Assembly: GCA_035578905.1 (NCBI GenBank)
Contig: JAQJVL010000688.1
Location: forward strand, 186,001 to 250,000
Length of the DNA: 64,000 bases
Source of the DNA: Stictocephala bisonia
Taxonomy: Eukaryota; Arthropoda; Insecta; Hemiptera; Membracidae
Direction of reading: 5' to 3'
The notes below the pieces were generated by a model. That model ran no database searches. It was not told where the DNA came from and saw nothing but the letters and a program-made list of their open reading frames with translations. Below, piece by piece: positions 37,471 to 46,390 of the stretch. Each line of letters opens with the position of its first letter. The first letter of the stretch is position 1. The translations under genes were made by a program, and so were the position numbers.

Positions 37471-38111
37471 TTGTTGTGTTGTTATCTATAAGGGATCCTG
37501 TTGTATGTTTCAGATTTATGCTAGGTATTGTGTTCCCACAGCTTTTCAGTTTTTATTGCCTCATTCTCTTGAACATCGTGATAATGTACTCATCCTTACG
37601 CACATGACTGATGGCCCACCATACCACATAATCCACCACGTGTAATCAATGTAGTAGGTTAAGTTACTAGGTATTGTTGACCAGTGCATGCCCCATTAGG
37701 GTCGCTTCACCAATATTTAGGCATTCCAAATTACCAGACTTAATTAATATTCCAAGTAATCCGACCTGCTAACTTGCCAACACAACATTGCGAACATAAT
37801 TTAGAAAAAATTACTACATCATTCCAGCCAATATTATTTTGTATTATTGAATCCCAAGATATAATAAATTATTGCCTATCCCACTGTCTAATCAAAACAT
37901 TTCCTATAGTTTGAAAAGTATTATAGATCTCATACTTGCAAAATTTGTCACACAAATATTTACATCGAATTTTTACAGTAGCCTTACAATGAAAGCAGGA
38001 GAGAAACATTATTTGATGCCGATGATAAAAATTATGAATTTTAACATTTGATGTATCTTGTGCTGAATGATAAATCAGCCATAGAATCTGCTTTAAAAAC
38101 AAAATGACATT
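37471..38111. other. Unassigned sequence
   Basis: A short C-rich trace of the GGGTGGG-type minisatellite (GGCCCACCATACCACATAAT) is at 37612-37640. Otherwise nothing recognised. Confidence 0.4.
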
Positions 38112-38476
38112 CATTCATACTTACAAAAGTTGCACTTAGATATATGGTAGCGTTAAGGTGGGCGTTTCGCTCTATGAAAAACGCCAACATCATTATTAAT
38201 CATTATTAATGAGATTTTCATCATGGGTTTATATTTTAAGAATTCATCATGTAATAATAATCGTATCGTATTACTTAAAGTGTGAATTAATAGTTAAAGA
38301 ACTCTTCTACTATAAATTTTCTTGTAAAACATTAAGTATTTTTATAATTCTGCACAGTAATGTCTCACTACTAATGAGTATTAAAAATGAGTTTGGCGTT
38401 TTTCGTGGAGCGAAACTCCCACCTTAACGTTACCATCTATCTAAGTGCAACAGACTTACTTTTGTAAGTACGAATG
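38112..38476. mobile_element. MITE-like element with long terminal inverted repeats
   Basis: The left TIR (38112-38188) and right TIR (38396-38476) are inverted copies over about 70 bp. Matching blocks are TACTTACAAAAGT, GTTGCACTTAGATA, CGTTAAGGTGGG and GAAAAACGCCAA. The right TIR has an extra 8 bp (TAAGTCTG). Each TIR itself can fold (GGCGTTT...AAACGCC). The 200-bp core encodes no transposase. I could not identify a clear target-site duplication, so the superfamily is undetermined. Confidence 0.85.
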
Positions 38477-38875
38477 TGAACATTTTAAAAGTAATTTTTT
38501 ACGATTTTAAACTAAAAAACTCATTATATCAACTAATTGTCCACTGAAAAATGACCTTTGATAACCACACAGTGTTAACTATAACTCTTTATAATTGTAA
38601 ACACGAACCTTATAGTTGAAATAGAACAGCATGTTTTAGCCCGCTGATGGTAAGTTTTTATATCTAGTGCAGGGGGCTGTCGTGACCCAGTGTTTTGGGT
38701 CCGTGGTGTCGTGCTGTAACCAAATTCCAAGAGATATCTGGAAACTAAATTCTGGACAACATTGTAGTTGATAGCTTCTGTTCTCAGTCCGCCCAATATC
38801 AACATGGTGTCCGATAAATGATTGCTATTGATAAATCTCGTATTTTTATGTTGGCTGTAGGTCAGATTTCTTTTG
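38477..38875. other. Unassigned sequence, partner of the 28-bp dispersed match
   Basis: Positions 38620-38647 are the inverted partner of 2996-3023. A 76-codon - strand frame (38575-38805, starting MLILGGLRTEAINYN) overlaps this repeat. It is not recognised and is more likely part of an old interspersed element than a host exon. Confidence 0.4.
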
Positions 38876-39095
38876 TTGTCGATGTGAGATAGTTGAGTAT
38901 TAACCTTGTCAGTTAGCCGAACTACGTATTTCAGATTCCACGATCAGCTGTAAGTCTTCTGTTTGCCCTTGACTATTGGGATGTCAGTAATGACCTTGCC
39001 TAAGATTGGCCTTGGTTAGAAACAAATATTACACATACTCATCAACACTCATCTCTCTCAATACCAGCCAACAGCCACCAGTGATGAGCAGTACT
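38876..39095 (+). repeat. SINE-like family, diverged copy
   Basis: CTTGTCAGTTAGCCGAAC, CAGATTCCACGATCAGCTG, CTCATCAACACTCATCTC and a final CTTTATTTATTTAAA tail align in order with the family consensus. The GGTTCGAATTCC motif is eroded. Confidence 0.65.
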
Positions 39096-39890
39096 TTATT
39101 TATTTAAAATATGTCCTAGGATGCTGGACAAAAGCTAAATCAAATGTTTTTGTTTAGGGATATCATAGTCTAAATAGTCTCGTATATTTTTAAAACACAA
39201 GGGTAATAAGGCTGTGTAAGCCAGGGTGCTTGTAGATAGGAGAACCTTTGATTTCAAAAATACTGTTTCAATTGCATTAATTATTTTTTATGGAAATAAT
39301 TTAAATGGTTTTTAGTAAATACTCTAAACAATCAAGTTTGTTGACTGCGACAGAATATCGCCATACTAAATTATGATCTAGAAAATAAAAATTCTTACAG
39401 TTATAAAAGCATAAGATCATGATAAAGAAAAAACTATTGTTCAATAATGAAGACATCTTGTAAGAGGTACCACCCCCCAAGTAGTTAGCAGAGACCTTTG
39501 GGTTAGCGATAAGCAGATAGTTGGCTGAGCCCATTGTTTATTGTTGCGGTTCCTTCTCGTAGATTAATTGTGGCCTTCTTCATCAATGCTGCCATGATTT
39601 ATATTGCCACTGCCCACCGGGAACTCATTGTTACCTATCATATGTTCTCCGCGTCAGTCCTCGGTTCACCGGCAGCCAATTTCAATTTGTTTGCCGGTAA
39701 TTGCCAGCCTAACTATTACTCAGTGGAGACGGTTCAATTTGCTTGAAGATTAAGGATAACAACTGGTGAGTTGGGTTAAGATTAATTTATCGTAACTGTA
39801 ACAAGATTATAAAAAATGTTCTCCTCGTTCAATTTCAGACTGTGCAATCTTTCCGTTTACATGTTTAAAGTATGTTTCGAATATATTTTA
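39096..39890. other. Unassigned sequence with one open frame
   Basis: A 70-codon + strand frame at 39534-39746 (containing NAAMIYIATAHRELIVTY) sits in a locally GC-richer patch and could be decayed or exonic coding sequence. No family is recognised and splice sites are not convincing, so it is not called. Confidence 0.35.
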
Positions 39891-40012
39891 GTTCCGTAAG
39901 CGAATCGGTCCCCACAAACTTCCTCGAGCTAGGAAAAAGATAAGATAGCTTAATTGCATTAATCACATACCGAGGGCGAAGACCGAGTTGTTACAAGCGT
40001 AGCGAGCCAATA
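39891..40012 (+). repeat. Dispersed element, short (internally deleted) copy
   Basis: It starts TTCCGTAAGCGAATCGGTCC and ends GTTACAAGCGTAGCGAGCC. The same start and end blocks bracket 50341-50747, where they are about 400 bp apart, so this copy lacks the middle. Confidence 0.6.
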
Positions 40013-40170
40013 CCACTGGGTGGTGATTTAATGCCATTTATCGACGTGTATGTGTGGGCAACTGGGTCAATACCATTACATGTGTATAGGTGAGTGGGTG
40101 GGTCAACGCCACTTTGCGAGTACAGGTGGGCTGGTGGACCAATGCCACTGTACATGTTTGGGCGGGTCTT
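40010..40170. repeat. GGGTGGG-type minisatellite fragment
   Basis: Four degenerate units with TGGGTCAATACCATTACATG and GAGTGGGTGGGTCAACGCCA, about 38-45 bp each. Confidence 0.7.
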
Positions 40171-40686
40171 AGAAGATGGGCAGTATTAGGTACTTATAAG
40201 TAAGATGGGTCTTATAAGGTACTTACATTAGGTACCTTGCATATATTACAACTTATATTTTAGGGCTCACATAATATAAAATATGATTGGGTGGAATTGC
40301 AAGATAAATTAAATATAATAAATACCAACACACAACACCATAAGTTGTGAGCAATGGTACAGCTAAGATGACAGCTTGGAAGACTTAGACAATTAATTGT
40401 AAACACAAGTAGTTTGGAATGCCAAAATATTGGAATAACGTCCCAAATGGTACTTAAAGTAACGCTAGGCAAACGTCACCAAATTACGTAGTACCTTAAC
40501 ATCGAGAATATTTTCCATTGATTACAAATTGTGGTTGTGTGGTCTGGTGGGCCATCATTCATGTGCGTAGGAATGAGGGAATGAGGCAATCAAAACTGAG
40601 AAGTCATGGGAACACCGCAGTTTTGAAATATACAACAGGATTCTTTAAAGATCAACAACAATTCGTACATCACAATACCCTTAAGT
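40171..40686. other. Unassigned sequence left of the non-LTR element
   Basis: No gene recognised. GGTACTTA words recur at 40188-40230 as a small local duplication. Frames of 70-73 codons here are unsupported. Confidence 0.45.
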
Positions 40687-40697
40687 CAGCACAATAT
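40687..40697. repeat. 11-bp target-site duplication, left copy (non-LTR element)
   Basis: CAGCACAATAT, identical to 46245-46255. Because the tail repeat (CAATA) resembles the target, the exact junction can slide by a few bases. Confidence 0.9.
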
Positions 40698-40721
40698 TGT
40701 ATTGTATTGTATTGTATTGTG
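40698..40721 (-). repeat. (CAATA)n 3' tail of the non-LTR element
   Basis: On the - strand the element ends in about five CAATA pentamers instead of poly(A). Short simple-repeat tails are usual for the I group. Confidence 0.9.
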
Positions 40722-40796
40722 ATTTGGGGTGAAATTTAAGCAACTGGACCTATCAAGATCTATTTTGCCCCCCATGCTCTGCCCGAGACTGCTCGG

Positions 40797-43700
40797 TCAC
40801 AATTCATCAATTCCCAGATCCTCTAGGAATCGGAGGATCTGGATGATCTCTAGATGTGGTATTTCTTCCAGTCTAATCTGGTACCGACCCAGATGCCTGG
40901 CTCTCTTTGTCGCTATAGCATCACACTCTTCCAGTAAATGAAGAGGGTCTTCCTCTCCCATTCCACAGAATCTACATGATGCATCTTCTACCAGACCCAG
41001 ATTCCTAGCATGCCTCCTCAGTAGGCAATGCCCAGTAAGGAAGCCTGTTACCCTCTTCAGTCTGGTTTTGCTTAGGCCTATGCATACTTTGAATCTGTTG
41101 AAGTTCCTGCCTCCCAACAGCTTCTTAGCTTGTCTCAGCCCTGCTGTGGCCCTCCAGAGTCTGTCTCTTTTGGCCACCATTGTCCTTTTAATTTCTTCCT
41201 TGAAGAAGGCATCTCCAAGGCCACAAAAAGGCTCTGGTCCCACAAGCGGGGTCGATGCCCCCTTCCTTGCAAGCTCATCTGCCTTCTCATTCCCTTCAAC
41301 ACCAATGTGTCCCGGCACCCATTGAAGTGTCACCTTGTTGCTTCTCCCTAGCAAGTTAAGTCTCTGCCGGCACTCCCAAACCATCCCCGACCTGATAATA
41401 GGAGAACTCAGTGCTTGGATGGCTGCCTGACTGTCCGACATTATAGCAATCATCTTGCCCCTATATTCCCTTTCCAGATTGATTCTAATGCATGTATCAA
41501 TGGCGTGAATTTCCGCCTGAAATACACTAGGGAACTCCCCCATCGCCTCCGAGAGTTTGGTACCTGGCCCAAACACACCGGAACCGGTCCCCTCCTCAGT
41601 CTTAGAACCATCTGTAAACCACATAATGTGGCTGCTGGACATTGTGCGGATGCTTTCTCCACTCCAGTCCCTTTTTGTGCTCAGTTCCCTTTGAAACGAT
41701 CGTTCAAAATCAAACTTCCTGACTATAGAGTCCCTCGGAAAATCCCAGAAATCCCGAGGAGTTCCGAAGTTCATATTTTGCCTGGTAATGATCCTGTTTA
41801 TTCTCACCTCAGACACCCTCGCCACCTCCTCAACGTGAAGATGCAAGGGCGCGAGGTGGAGAATCATTTCCATAGCTGCTGTGGGACAAGACCTCATCCC
41901 TCCCGTAATGCAAATGCATGCGAGCCTCTGTACACTGCCGAGTGCTTTTTTAACGGTGTCCAAACCCGTTCTCCCCGACCATACAATAGCACCATAAGTG
42001 ATGGAGGGTCTCACTATCATCGTGTACATCCAGTGCAGTATCCTTGGTTGACAGCCCCAAGAATTTCCCGCAATCCTTCTGCACACCATCAGTGCTTGCT
42101 TTGCTTTACTCATGGTCTCCTCTATATGTCTCCTCCACAGAAGTTTTTTATCTAGTGTGATTCCTAAATATTTCACTTCTGCCTTCCACTCAATCTCTAC
42201 TCCATCAAATCTGATCGCTCTCAGACGTGGTAGATTCCTTTTCCTGGTGAATGGTACCAGATTAGTCTTGGCAGGATTAACCCTAAGCCCTACTCCCTGG
42301 CACCATCTCTGCACAGCCTCTAGACCTCTCTGGATCAAATCACAGAGAATTTCTTCAAATTTTCCTCGGGCCATTATGACGATGTCGTCTGCATAGCCGA
42401 AGCATATGAGACCATTCCCAGTGATTATCCTGAGAAGCTCGTCTATGACCAGGCTCCACAACAAGGGAGACAGTACTCCGCCCTGTGGACATCCTCTTGT
42501 TGTATTCACCTGAATTATGCTCTTCCCGACCACAGTCTCAGCCCTTCTTGAGGCCAGGAGGTTCATCAACCATCTAGAAGTTGCCCTTCCAACTCCCCTA
42601 TGCTCCAGGGCTCTCCTTATTGCTTCATGTGAGGTGTTATCAAAAGCCCCTTCAATATCTATGAAGGCACATGCTGCAATTTCTCTCTCTCCTAAAGATT
42701 TCTGAATTAGATCTGTCAGCTCAACCAGAGCGGTCTCCGTGGACCTGCCCGCTCTGTACGCATGCTGACGGGGATGCAAAGGCACCCTCTCCAGAACCTT
42801 CATCCTTAAGTGATTGTCCACCATCTTCTCCACCGTTTTCAAAGTAAACGAGAGGAGACTAATCGGCCTAAAAGATTTAGGCAAAGTCGCATCCCTTCTC
42901 CCACTTTTTGGGATGAATGAGACTCTTGCTCTCTGCCATGTTCTTGGTATCCAGCCCAAGGCAATGCTGCATCTAGCAATCTCTAACAGGTGAGGCATCA
43001 ATCTCTCCTTGCCTTTCTGGAGCAAAGCTGGGAAAACCCCGTCAACTCCCGGGGCCCTATACGGTTGGAACGAGTCAATTGCCCAGCTCAGCCGTTGAGG
43101 AGTAACTATCTCCCTTGCCTCCTCCCAATCTTCCCTATTAGCACTTGCGCAGATCGGAGTACGATCCTCCAATTCAACTTGCCTGCTCCCTGGGAAGTGT
43201 GTTTCCAGAAGTAGAAGAGCCCTCTGCTCCTCACCTTCTGTGTAACTTCCATCTTGCTTCCTAAGAGCCATAGGCCCCTGGAATTTGCTTCTAGCCATAG
43301 CTTTATGGAGCCGTGACGCAGCAGGGATCGTCTCTATGTTTTCACAGAATTCCCTGAAGCTCCGTCTTTTTGCTCTCCTGATCTCTTGACTGTAGGTACT
43401 TCGTGCATCGGAGTATCTCTGCCAGTCCGCCTGGCTGTGCTTGGCCTTGCTGTAAAGCCTACGCACCAATGCCCGCAAACCTGACAGATGAGAACTCCAC
43501 CACACAACCTCCCTGTTGCTTCTTTGCTCTTTGACAGGGCAGCTGGATTCATAAGCCTCCATAATTGCCTCCGTCAAATCTTCAACTTTGTTTTCTAACC
43601 CATAATGACTTGATAGACCCCTAGTCATTCTGGCAAGGTTACTTTCCAGATTGGTCTCATAAATCTCCCAATCTGTGTCTCTAGGATTCCTCCTGAAGGA

Positions 43701-44525
43701 GGGTGTAATGTTAACCCCTTTCACTTCAAAGGTAATGATCTGGTGATCTGACAGGGAAGGTTCGTTGGATACTCTCCAATTAACTATCCTATCAGCCATA
43801 CTTTGGCTCCCAATCGTGAGATCCAAAACCTCTTGCCTAACCCTTGTAACAAACGTGGGTACATTCCCCAGGTTAAAAATACTCAGGTTAGATTCTAAAA
43901 TAAATTCTAGCAGTTGCTCACCTCTCACATTGTCTCCAGTGCTTCCCCAGACGACGTTGTGGGCGTTGGCGTCGCATCCCAGGAGTAAGGGAGTACCACG
44001 CCTCCTGCAGTACTCCACCAGCCGTCTCACCTCGGAAGGAGGAATTTCTCCCTCACCGGGAAAGTAGCCCGATGCTACCACCACTTCTCGGTCTGCCCCA
44101 CCAGTGTTAAGATATGTCCTGATGGGGACCAGATCCCGTGACAAAAATTCTGAAATGCACACAAAACGAATGTCATTTCTGATAACAATACAGGCCCTGG
44201 GAGTTCCCCCCCTGGTGTCATATATTACCTTGTTGCTCTTGCTGGATAGGCCCATGACTTGTCCCCTGTAGACCCAGGGTTCCTGGACAAGCGCAATCCC
44301 CAGATTCGCCCTGGCAAACACCCCGGTCAAAGCAGCCGAAGCTCCTCGAGCGTGATGCGCATTCACCTGGGCGAACCTGACCCGCGCTTCTCCCCTGTTG
44401 GAGGATGTTATTGCTGTTGGGTTTGGGGCAGGACAATCTCCCCCGCACCTTCCAACAACTTCTCCTCTTCTTCTTCCCTTATTTCCTGGTGAAGGCTGAG
44501 GCTGGAAATGTCCGGCGCATCCGTC
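40797..44525 (-). CDS. ORF2: endonuclease, reverse transcriptase and RNase H
   Basis: The frame opens after TGA at 44526-44528 and ends at TGA 40797-40799. There is no ATG before the endonuclease; the first plausible in-frame near-cognate codon is GTG at 44366-44364, and 1,189 residues follow from there. Numbering from that GTG, an APE-type endonuclease spans about 1-215 (QEPWVY 28-33, GCDANAHN 130-137, SDH 206-208). Its first strand (RVRFAQVNAHH) starts upstream of the GTG. The reverse transcriptase spans about 435-745 (FIDIEGAFD at 568-576 with catalytic Asp, GCPQGGVLSP 625-634, YADD 658-661, YLGITLD 733-739). RNase H spans about 912-1036 (WFTDGS, QAEIHA, MSDSQAA, GNEKADELA, all four acidic residues present). 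A Cys/His cluster near 1131-1148 is CRFCGMGEEDPLHLLEEC. It performs target-primed reverse transcription at a nicked site. All catalytic motifs are intact. Confidence 0.95.
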   Translation of the reverse strand, partial: DGCAGHFQPQPSPGNKGRRRGEVVGRCGGDCPAPNPTAITSSNRGEARVRFAQVNAHHARGASAALTGVFARANLGIALVQEPWVYRGQVMGLSSKSNKVIYDTRGGTPRACIVIRNDIRFVCISEFLSRDLVPIRTYLNTGGADREVVVASGYFPGEGEIPPSEVRRLVEYCRRRGTPLLLGCDANAHNVVWGSTGDNVRGEQLLEFILESNLSIFNLGNVPTFVTRVRQEVLDLTIGSQSMADRIVNWRVSNEPSLSDHQIITFEVKGVNITPSFRRNPRDTDWEIYETNLESNLARMTRGLSSHYGLENKVEDLTEAIMEAYESSCPVKEQRSNREVVWWSSHLSGLRALVRRLYSKAKHSQADWQRYSDARSTYSQEIRRAKRRSFREFCENIETIPAASRLHKAMARSKFQGPMALRKQDGSYTEGEEQRALLLLETHFPGSRQVELEDRTPICASANREDWEEAREIVTPQRLSWAIDSFQPYRAPGVDGVFPALLQKGKERLMPHLLEIARCSIALGWIPRTWQRARVSFIPKSGRRDATLPKSFRPISLLSFTLKTVEKMVDNHLRMKVLERVPLHPRQHAYRAGRSTETALVELTDLIQKSLGEREIAACAFIDIEGAFDNTSHEAIRRALEHRGVGRATSRWLMNLLASRRAETVVGKSIIQVNTTRGCPQGGVLSPLLWSLVIDELLRIITGNGLICFGYADDIVIMARGKFEEILCDLIQRGLEAVQRWCQGVGLRVNPAKTNLVPFTRKRNLPRLRAIRFDGVEIEWKAEVKYLGITLDKKLLWRRHIEETMSKAKQALMVCRRIAGNSWGCQPRILHWMYTMIVRPSITYGAIVWSGRTGLDTVKKALGSVQRLACICITGGMRSCPTAAMEMILHLAPLHLHVEEVARVSEVRINRIITRQNMNFGTPRDFWDFPRDSIVRKFDFERSFQRELSTKRDWSGESIRTMSSSHIMWFTDGSKTEEGTGSGVFGPGTKLSEAMGEFPSVFQAEIHAIDTCIRINLEREYRGKMIAIMSDSQAAIQALSSPIIRSGMVWECRQRLNLLGRSNKVTLQWVPGHIGVEGNEKADELARKGASTPLVGPEPFCGLGDAFFKEEIKRTMVAKRDRLWRATAGLRQAKKLLGGRNFNRFKVCIGLSKTRLKRVTGFLTGHCLLRRHARNLGLVEDASCRFCGMGEEDPLHLLEECDAIATKRARHLGRYQIRLEEIPHLEIIQILRFLEDLGIDEL

Positions 44526-45763
44526 TCACCAATTTCTGAGGGAGTATCCTGCTCCATCTCAACTGGCGCTGGAGCTGGAGCTGTTTGACTGGCAGGAGTC
44601 GAAGCCTCCTCTGGAGCTGTTAGACTGGCAGAAGTCAAAGCCTCCTCTCCATCATTGCCCCCTTCTGTCTTTCTCTTCAATCCATGTACCGGGAGTTTCC
44701 CGAATCGGAAGAAAATCAGACTTCCTGCTTCCAGGATCTTTTCACGCGACGCCTCGTCTATCGAGATAGTCGCCAGCTTCCCTGTGGCTTCATCCTTGCT
44801 GTTAAGAACTTTCCACAGTTGGGTATCCAGCCCCTTATTCTGTGTTTTGACCAAGTTCAACAGCTGCTCTTCGGTCAAGTTGTTGCTTCTGGGAAAGAAG
44901 ATGGTGACAACGTGTGACTTAGGGATATCATCTCCCATGCACGCTTTCAGCTCTATCCCATTCCACTTGGTTAGCTGTGGCCCCTTTCCAACTAACCATT
45001 CTGCTGACTCCTTGTCAACGCAGTCAACAATCAGCATACCTGGTCTGAAATGTATGCCGGAAAACTGCAGGGAGCAATTAGCGCCCAGCAACATCTCTTC
45101 CACGATTGCTTCCTCCAGGGTTGTGAGGTCATCTGCACTCAAACTGGCCCCCGGTGCTCTTGGCAGAATTGCCACCCTGATCAAGGATGTTGCTTCAGCG
45201 TAACTAGTGCTTGTCCTAGTACCCGCTGTGCTAGTGGCTGCTTGAGGAACTTTCCTCTTCTTCAGCTCAGGTCCTTTCTGAGGAGTGAGCTGATTTGCCC
45301 CTCTCTTCTTCGTAGCACTGTCCCGAGGAGTGTTCTCCTGGGGGATCTTCCGCTCCACTGCTCTTTTCTTTGCCTCTTCTGGGGGAATTCCCTCTTCCAG
45401 ATATCGCAAGTACCAGCGCACACCAGCCCCACTGAGGCCTCTTCTCAGTGGGTCATCCCATCCGCCTGGCTGCCCATTTGGTGGAAGTGTGATCTGCTTC
45501 CTTACTCTCTTTCTAGCCTTTCTGTCGGCCTTCTCCACCCCTTTGGGTGGATCCTCTCTTCGAGGAGGGTGAGTGACGGAGGGTTGCTCCGCTCTGCTCC
45601 CCCTACCTCGACCTCGGTTTCTCTCTCCTTCTCGCTGTCGAAATTCTCCCGACCTGCGATGTTCTCTATATGGTTGATCGTCTAGGAGGTGTTGCTCCGC
45701 ACGTTCAGCCATCTCAGTTGCGGTGTTTTCCCGCCTGAAACGAAAGTTTGAATGCTTACTCAT
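44408..45763 (-). CDS. ORF1 protein (RNA-binding candidate) of the non-LTR element
   Basis: 451 codons from ATG (45763-45761) to TAA (44410-44408). An in-frame TAG eight codons upstream fixes this ATG as the first possible start. Residues 30-90 are strongly basic and rich in Arg and Gly (RGRGRGSR at about 50-57), as expected for nucleic-acid binding. Residues 100-170 are lysine-rich. Residues about 190-362 form a compact globular region (VAILPRAPGASLS to FFRFGKLPVHGLK) that resembles the DUF4780-type domain of insect retroelement ORF1 proteins; that assignment is from memory. The tail is acidic (EIREEEEEKL). There are no CCHC zinc knuckles, unlike I-factor ORF1. It probably binds element RNA. 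Its last 118 bases overlap the ORF2 frame, which lies in the -1 phase. Confidence 0.88.
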   Translation of the reverse strand: MSKHSNFRFRRENTATEMAERAEQHLLDDQPYREHRRSGEFRQREGERNRGRGRGSRAEQPSVTHPPRREDPPKGVEKADRKARKRVRKQITLPPNGQPGGWDDPLRRGLSGAGVRWYLRYLEEGIPPEEAKKRAVERKIPQENTPRDSATKKRGANQLTPQKGPELKKRKVPQAATSTAGTRTSTSYAEATSLIRVAILPRAPGASLSADDLTTLEEAIVEEMLLGANCSLQFSGIHFRPGMLIVDCVDKESAEWLVGKGPQLTKWNGIELKACMGDDIPKSHVVTIFFPRSNNLTEEQLLNLVKTQNKGLDTQLWKVLNSKDEATGKLATISIDEASREKILEAGSLIFFRFGKLPVHGLKRKTEGGNDGEEALTSASLTAPEEASTPASQTAPAPAPVEMEQDTPSEIGETDAPDISSLSLHQEIREEEEEKLLEGAGEIVLPQTQQQ

Positions 45764-46244
45764 AGAATTCCCACGAGTATAGAGGAACTAAACAGTCGAG
45801 CCCGCCAGAGCCTCATAGCGGGTAAGGCTATATACTCTGGGAGGTCGCCCAGTATCCCAGGGCTCCGTTTGATGTACCATTAGGCCGGTACCATTCACCC
45901 CATCAGCACGGGTCGCTTGACACTTTAGGGTTAACCTGAAGTGAAAGTGAAACAAAGAATAGAAAAGTTCAGTGAATAGGGCTCTGAGAACAGTTGTCTC
46001 GATAGGAAGAGAGTAGAGGAAATGAAATGAAATTCTTTCTAGAGAGAGAAAAAGAAGCCTGCCAGTTCTGCTTAGCCTGACCGGATGAATTGATTGAAAG
46101 AAGAGAAGAGTTTGGTCAGGGAGTGTCCAGGGGCACGCGCACGAAAGCTCCAGATTGAGAAGAGGAAGGCCTGGATGATGTGCTACTTGGACGTACTGGC
46201 TCGGCACATGTGCAGCTGCATGATGGCACCTGCACTTTGCCCCC
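45764..46244 (-). promoter_or_regulatory. 5' UTR / presumed internal promoter of the non-LTR element
   Basis: About 480 bp between the 5' terminus and the ORF1 ATG. Elements of this class carry an internal promoter here. A 154-codon frame on the - strand covers most of it but lacks recognisable features and overlaps the target duplication, so I treat it as chance. CATGCAGCTGCACATG near the 5' end is a near-perfect palindrome. Confidence 0.6.
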
Positions 46245-46255
46245 CAGCACAATAT
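46245..46255. repeat. 11-bp target-site duplication, right copy (non-LTR element)
   Basis: CAGCACAATAT, identical to 40687-40697. Confidence 0.9.
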
Positions 46256-46279
46256 ACTACAATTATAATTTGTAACTTA

Positions 46280-46390
46280 GCATGCAATACGATATCCAGT
46301 TTAGTTATTTACGTAAGCATACAATACGATATCCAGTTTAGTTATTTACGTAAGCATGCAATATGATATCCAGTTTATTTGTTTACGTAA
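46280..46390. repeat. 37-bp satellite array, left segment (3 units)
   Basis: Exactly three 37-bp units (GCATGCAATACGATATCCAG, then TTTAGTTATTTACGTAA). The array begins 24 bp beyond the non-LTR duplication and is interrupted at 46391 by the TG...CA element. Confidence 0.97.
46387..46390. repeat. 4-bp target-site duplication, left copy (LTR element)
   Basis: GTAA, the end of a 37-bp unit, repeated at 48350-48353 on the other side of the insertion. Confidence 0.8.

Larger units (their letters stand above)
40698..46244 (-). mobile_element. Full-length non-LTR retrotransposon, I group (LOA-like), 5,547 bp
   Basis: Layout on the - strand: a 5' UTR of about 480 bp (46244-45764) starting GGGGGCAAAGTGCAGG, ORF1 (45763-44408), ORF2 (to 40797), a 3' UTR of about 75 bp and a (CAATA)n tail (40721-40698). 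It is flanked by a perfect 11-bp duplication. The order endonuclease, RT, RNase H is that of the I/LOA group; the clade is inferred from domain order, not from a tree. Both long frames are undamaged and the duplication is unmutated, so the insertion is young. The element is much more GC-rich than its surroundings. Confidence 0.93.

Noticed and set aside
41415..42155. 246-codon + strand frame opposite ORF2
   Set aside because: It is antisense to the reverse transcriptase/RNase H coding sequence, has no recognisable domain, and is a by-product of the GC-rich composition of the element.
44410..44440. CCCCAAAC as a -1 frameshift site
   Set aside because: It is in the wrong phase: its slippery codons would lie in the ORF2 frame, not the ORF1 frame.
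44655..45685. + strand frames of 182 and 211 codons opposite ORF1
   Set aside because: They are antisense shadows of ORF1, without known motifs.
45788..46252. 154-codon - strand frame in the 5' UTR of the retrotransposon
   Set aside because: It lacks a recognisable domain, and its open frame extends into the target-site duplication outside the element, so it cannot be a conserved element gene.
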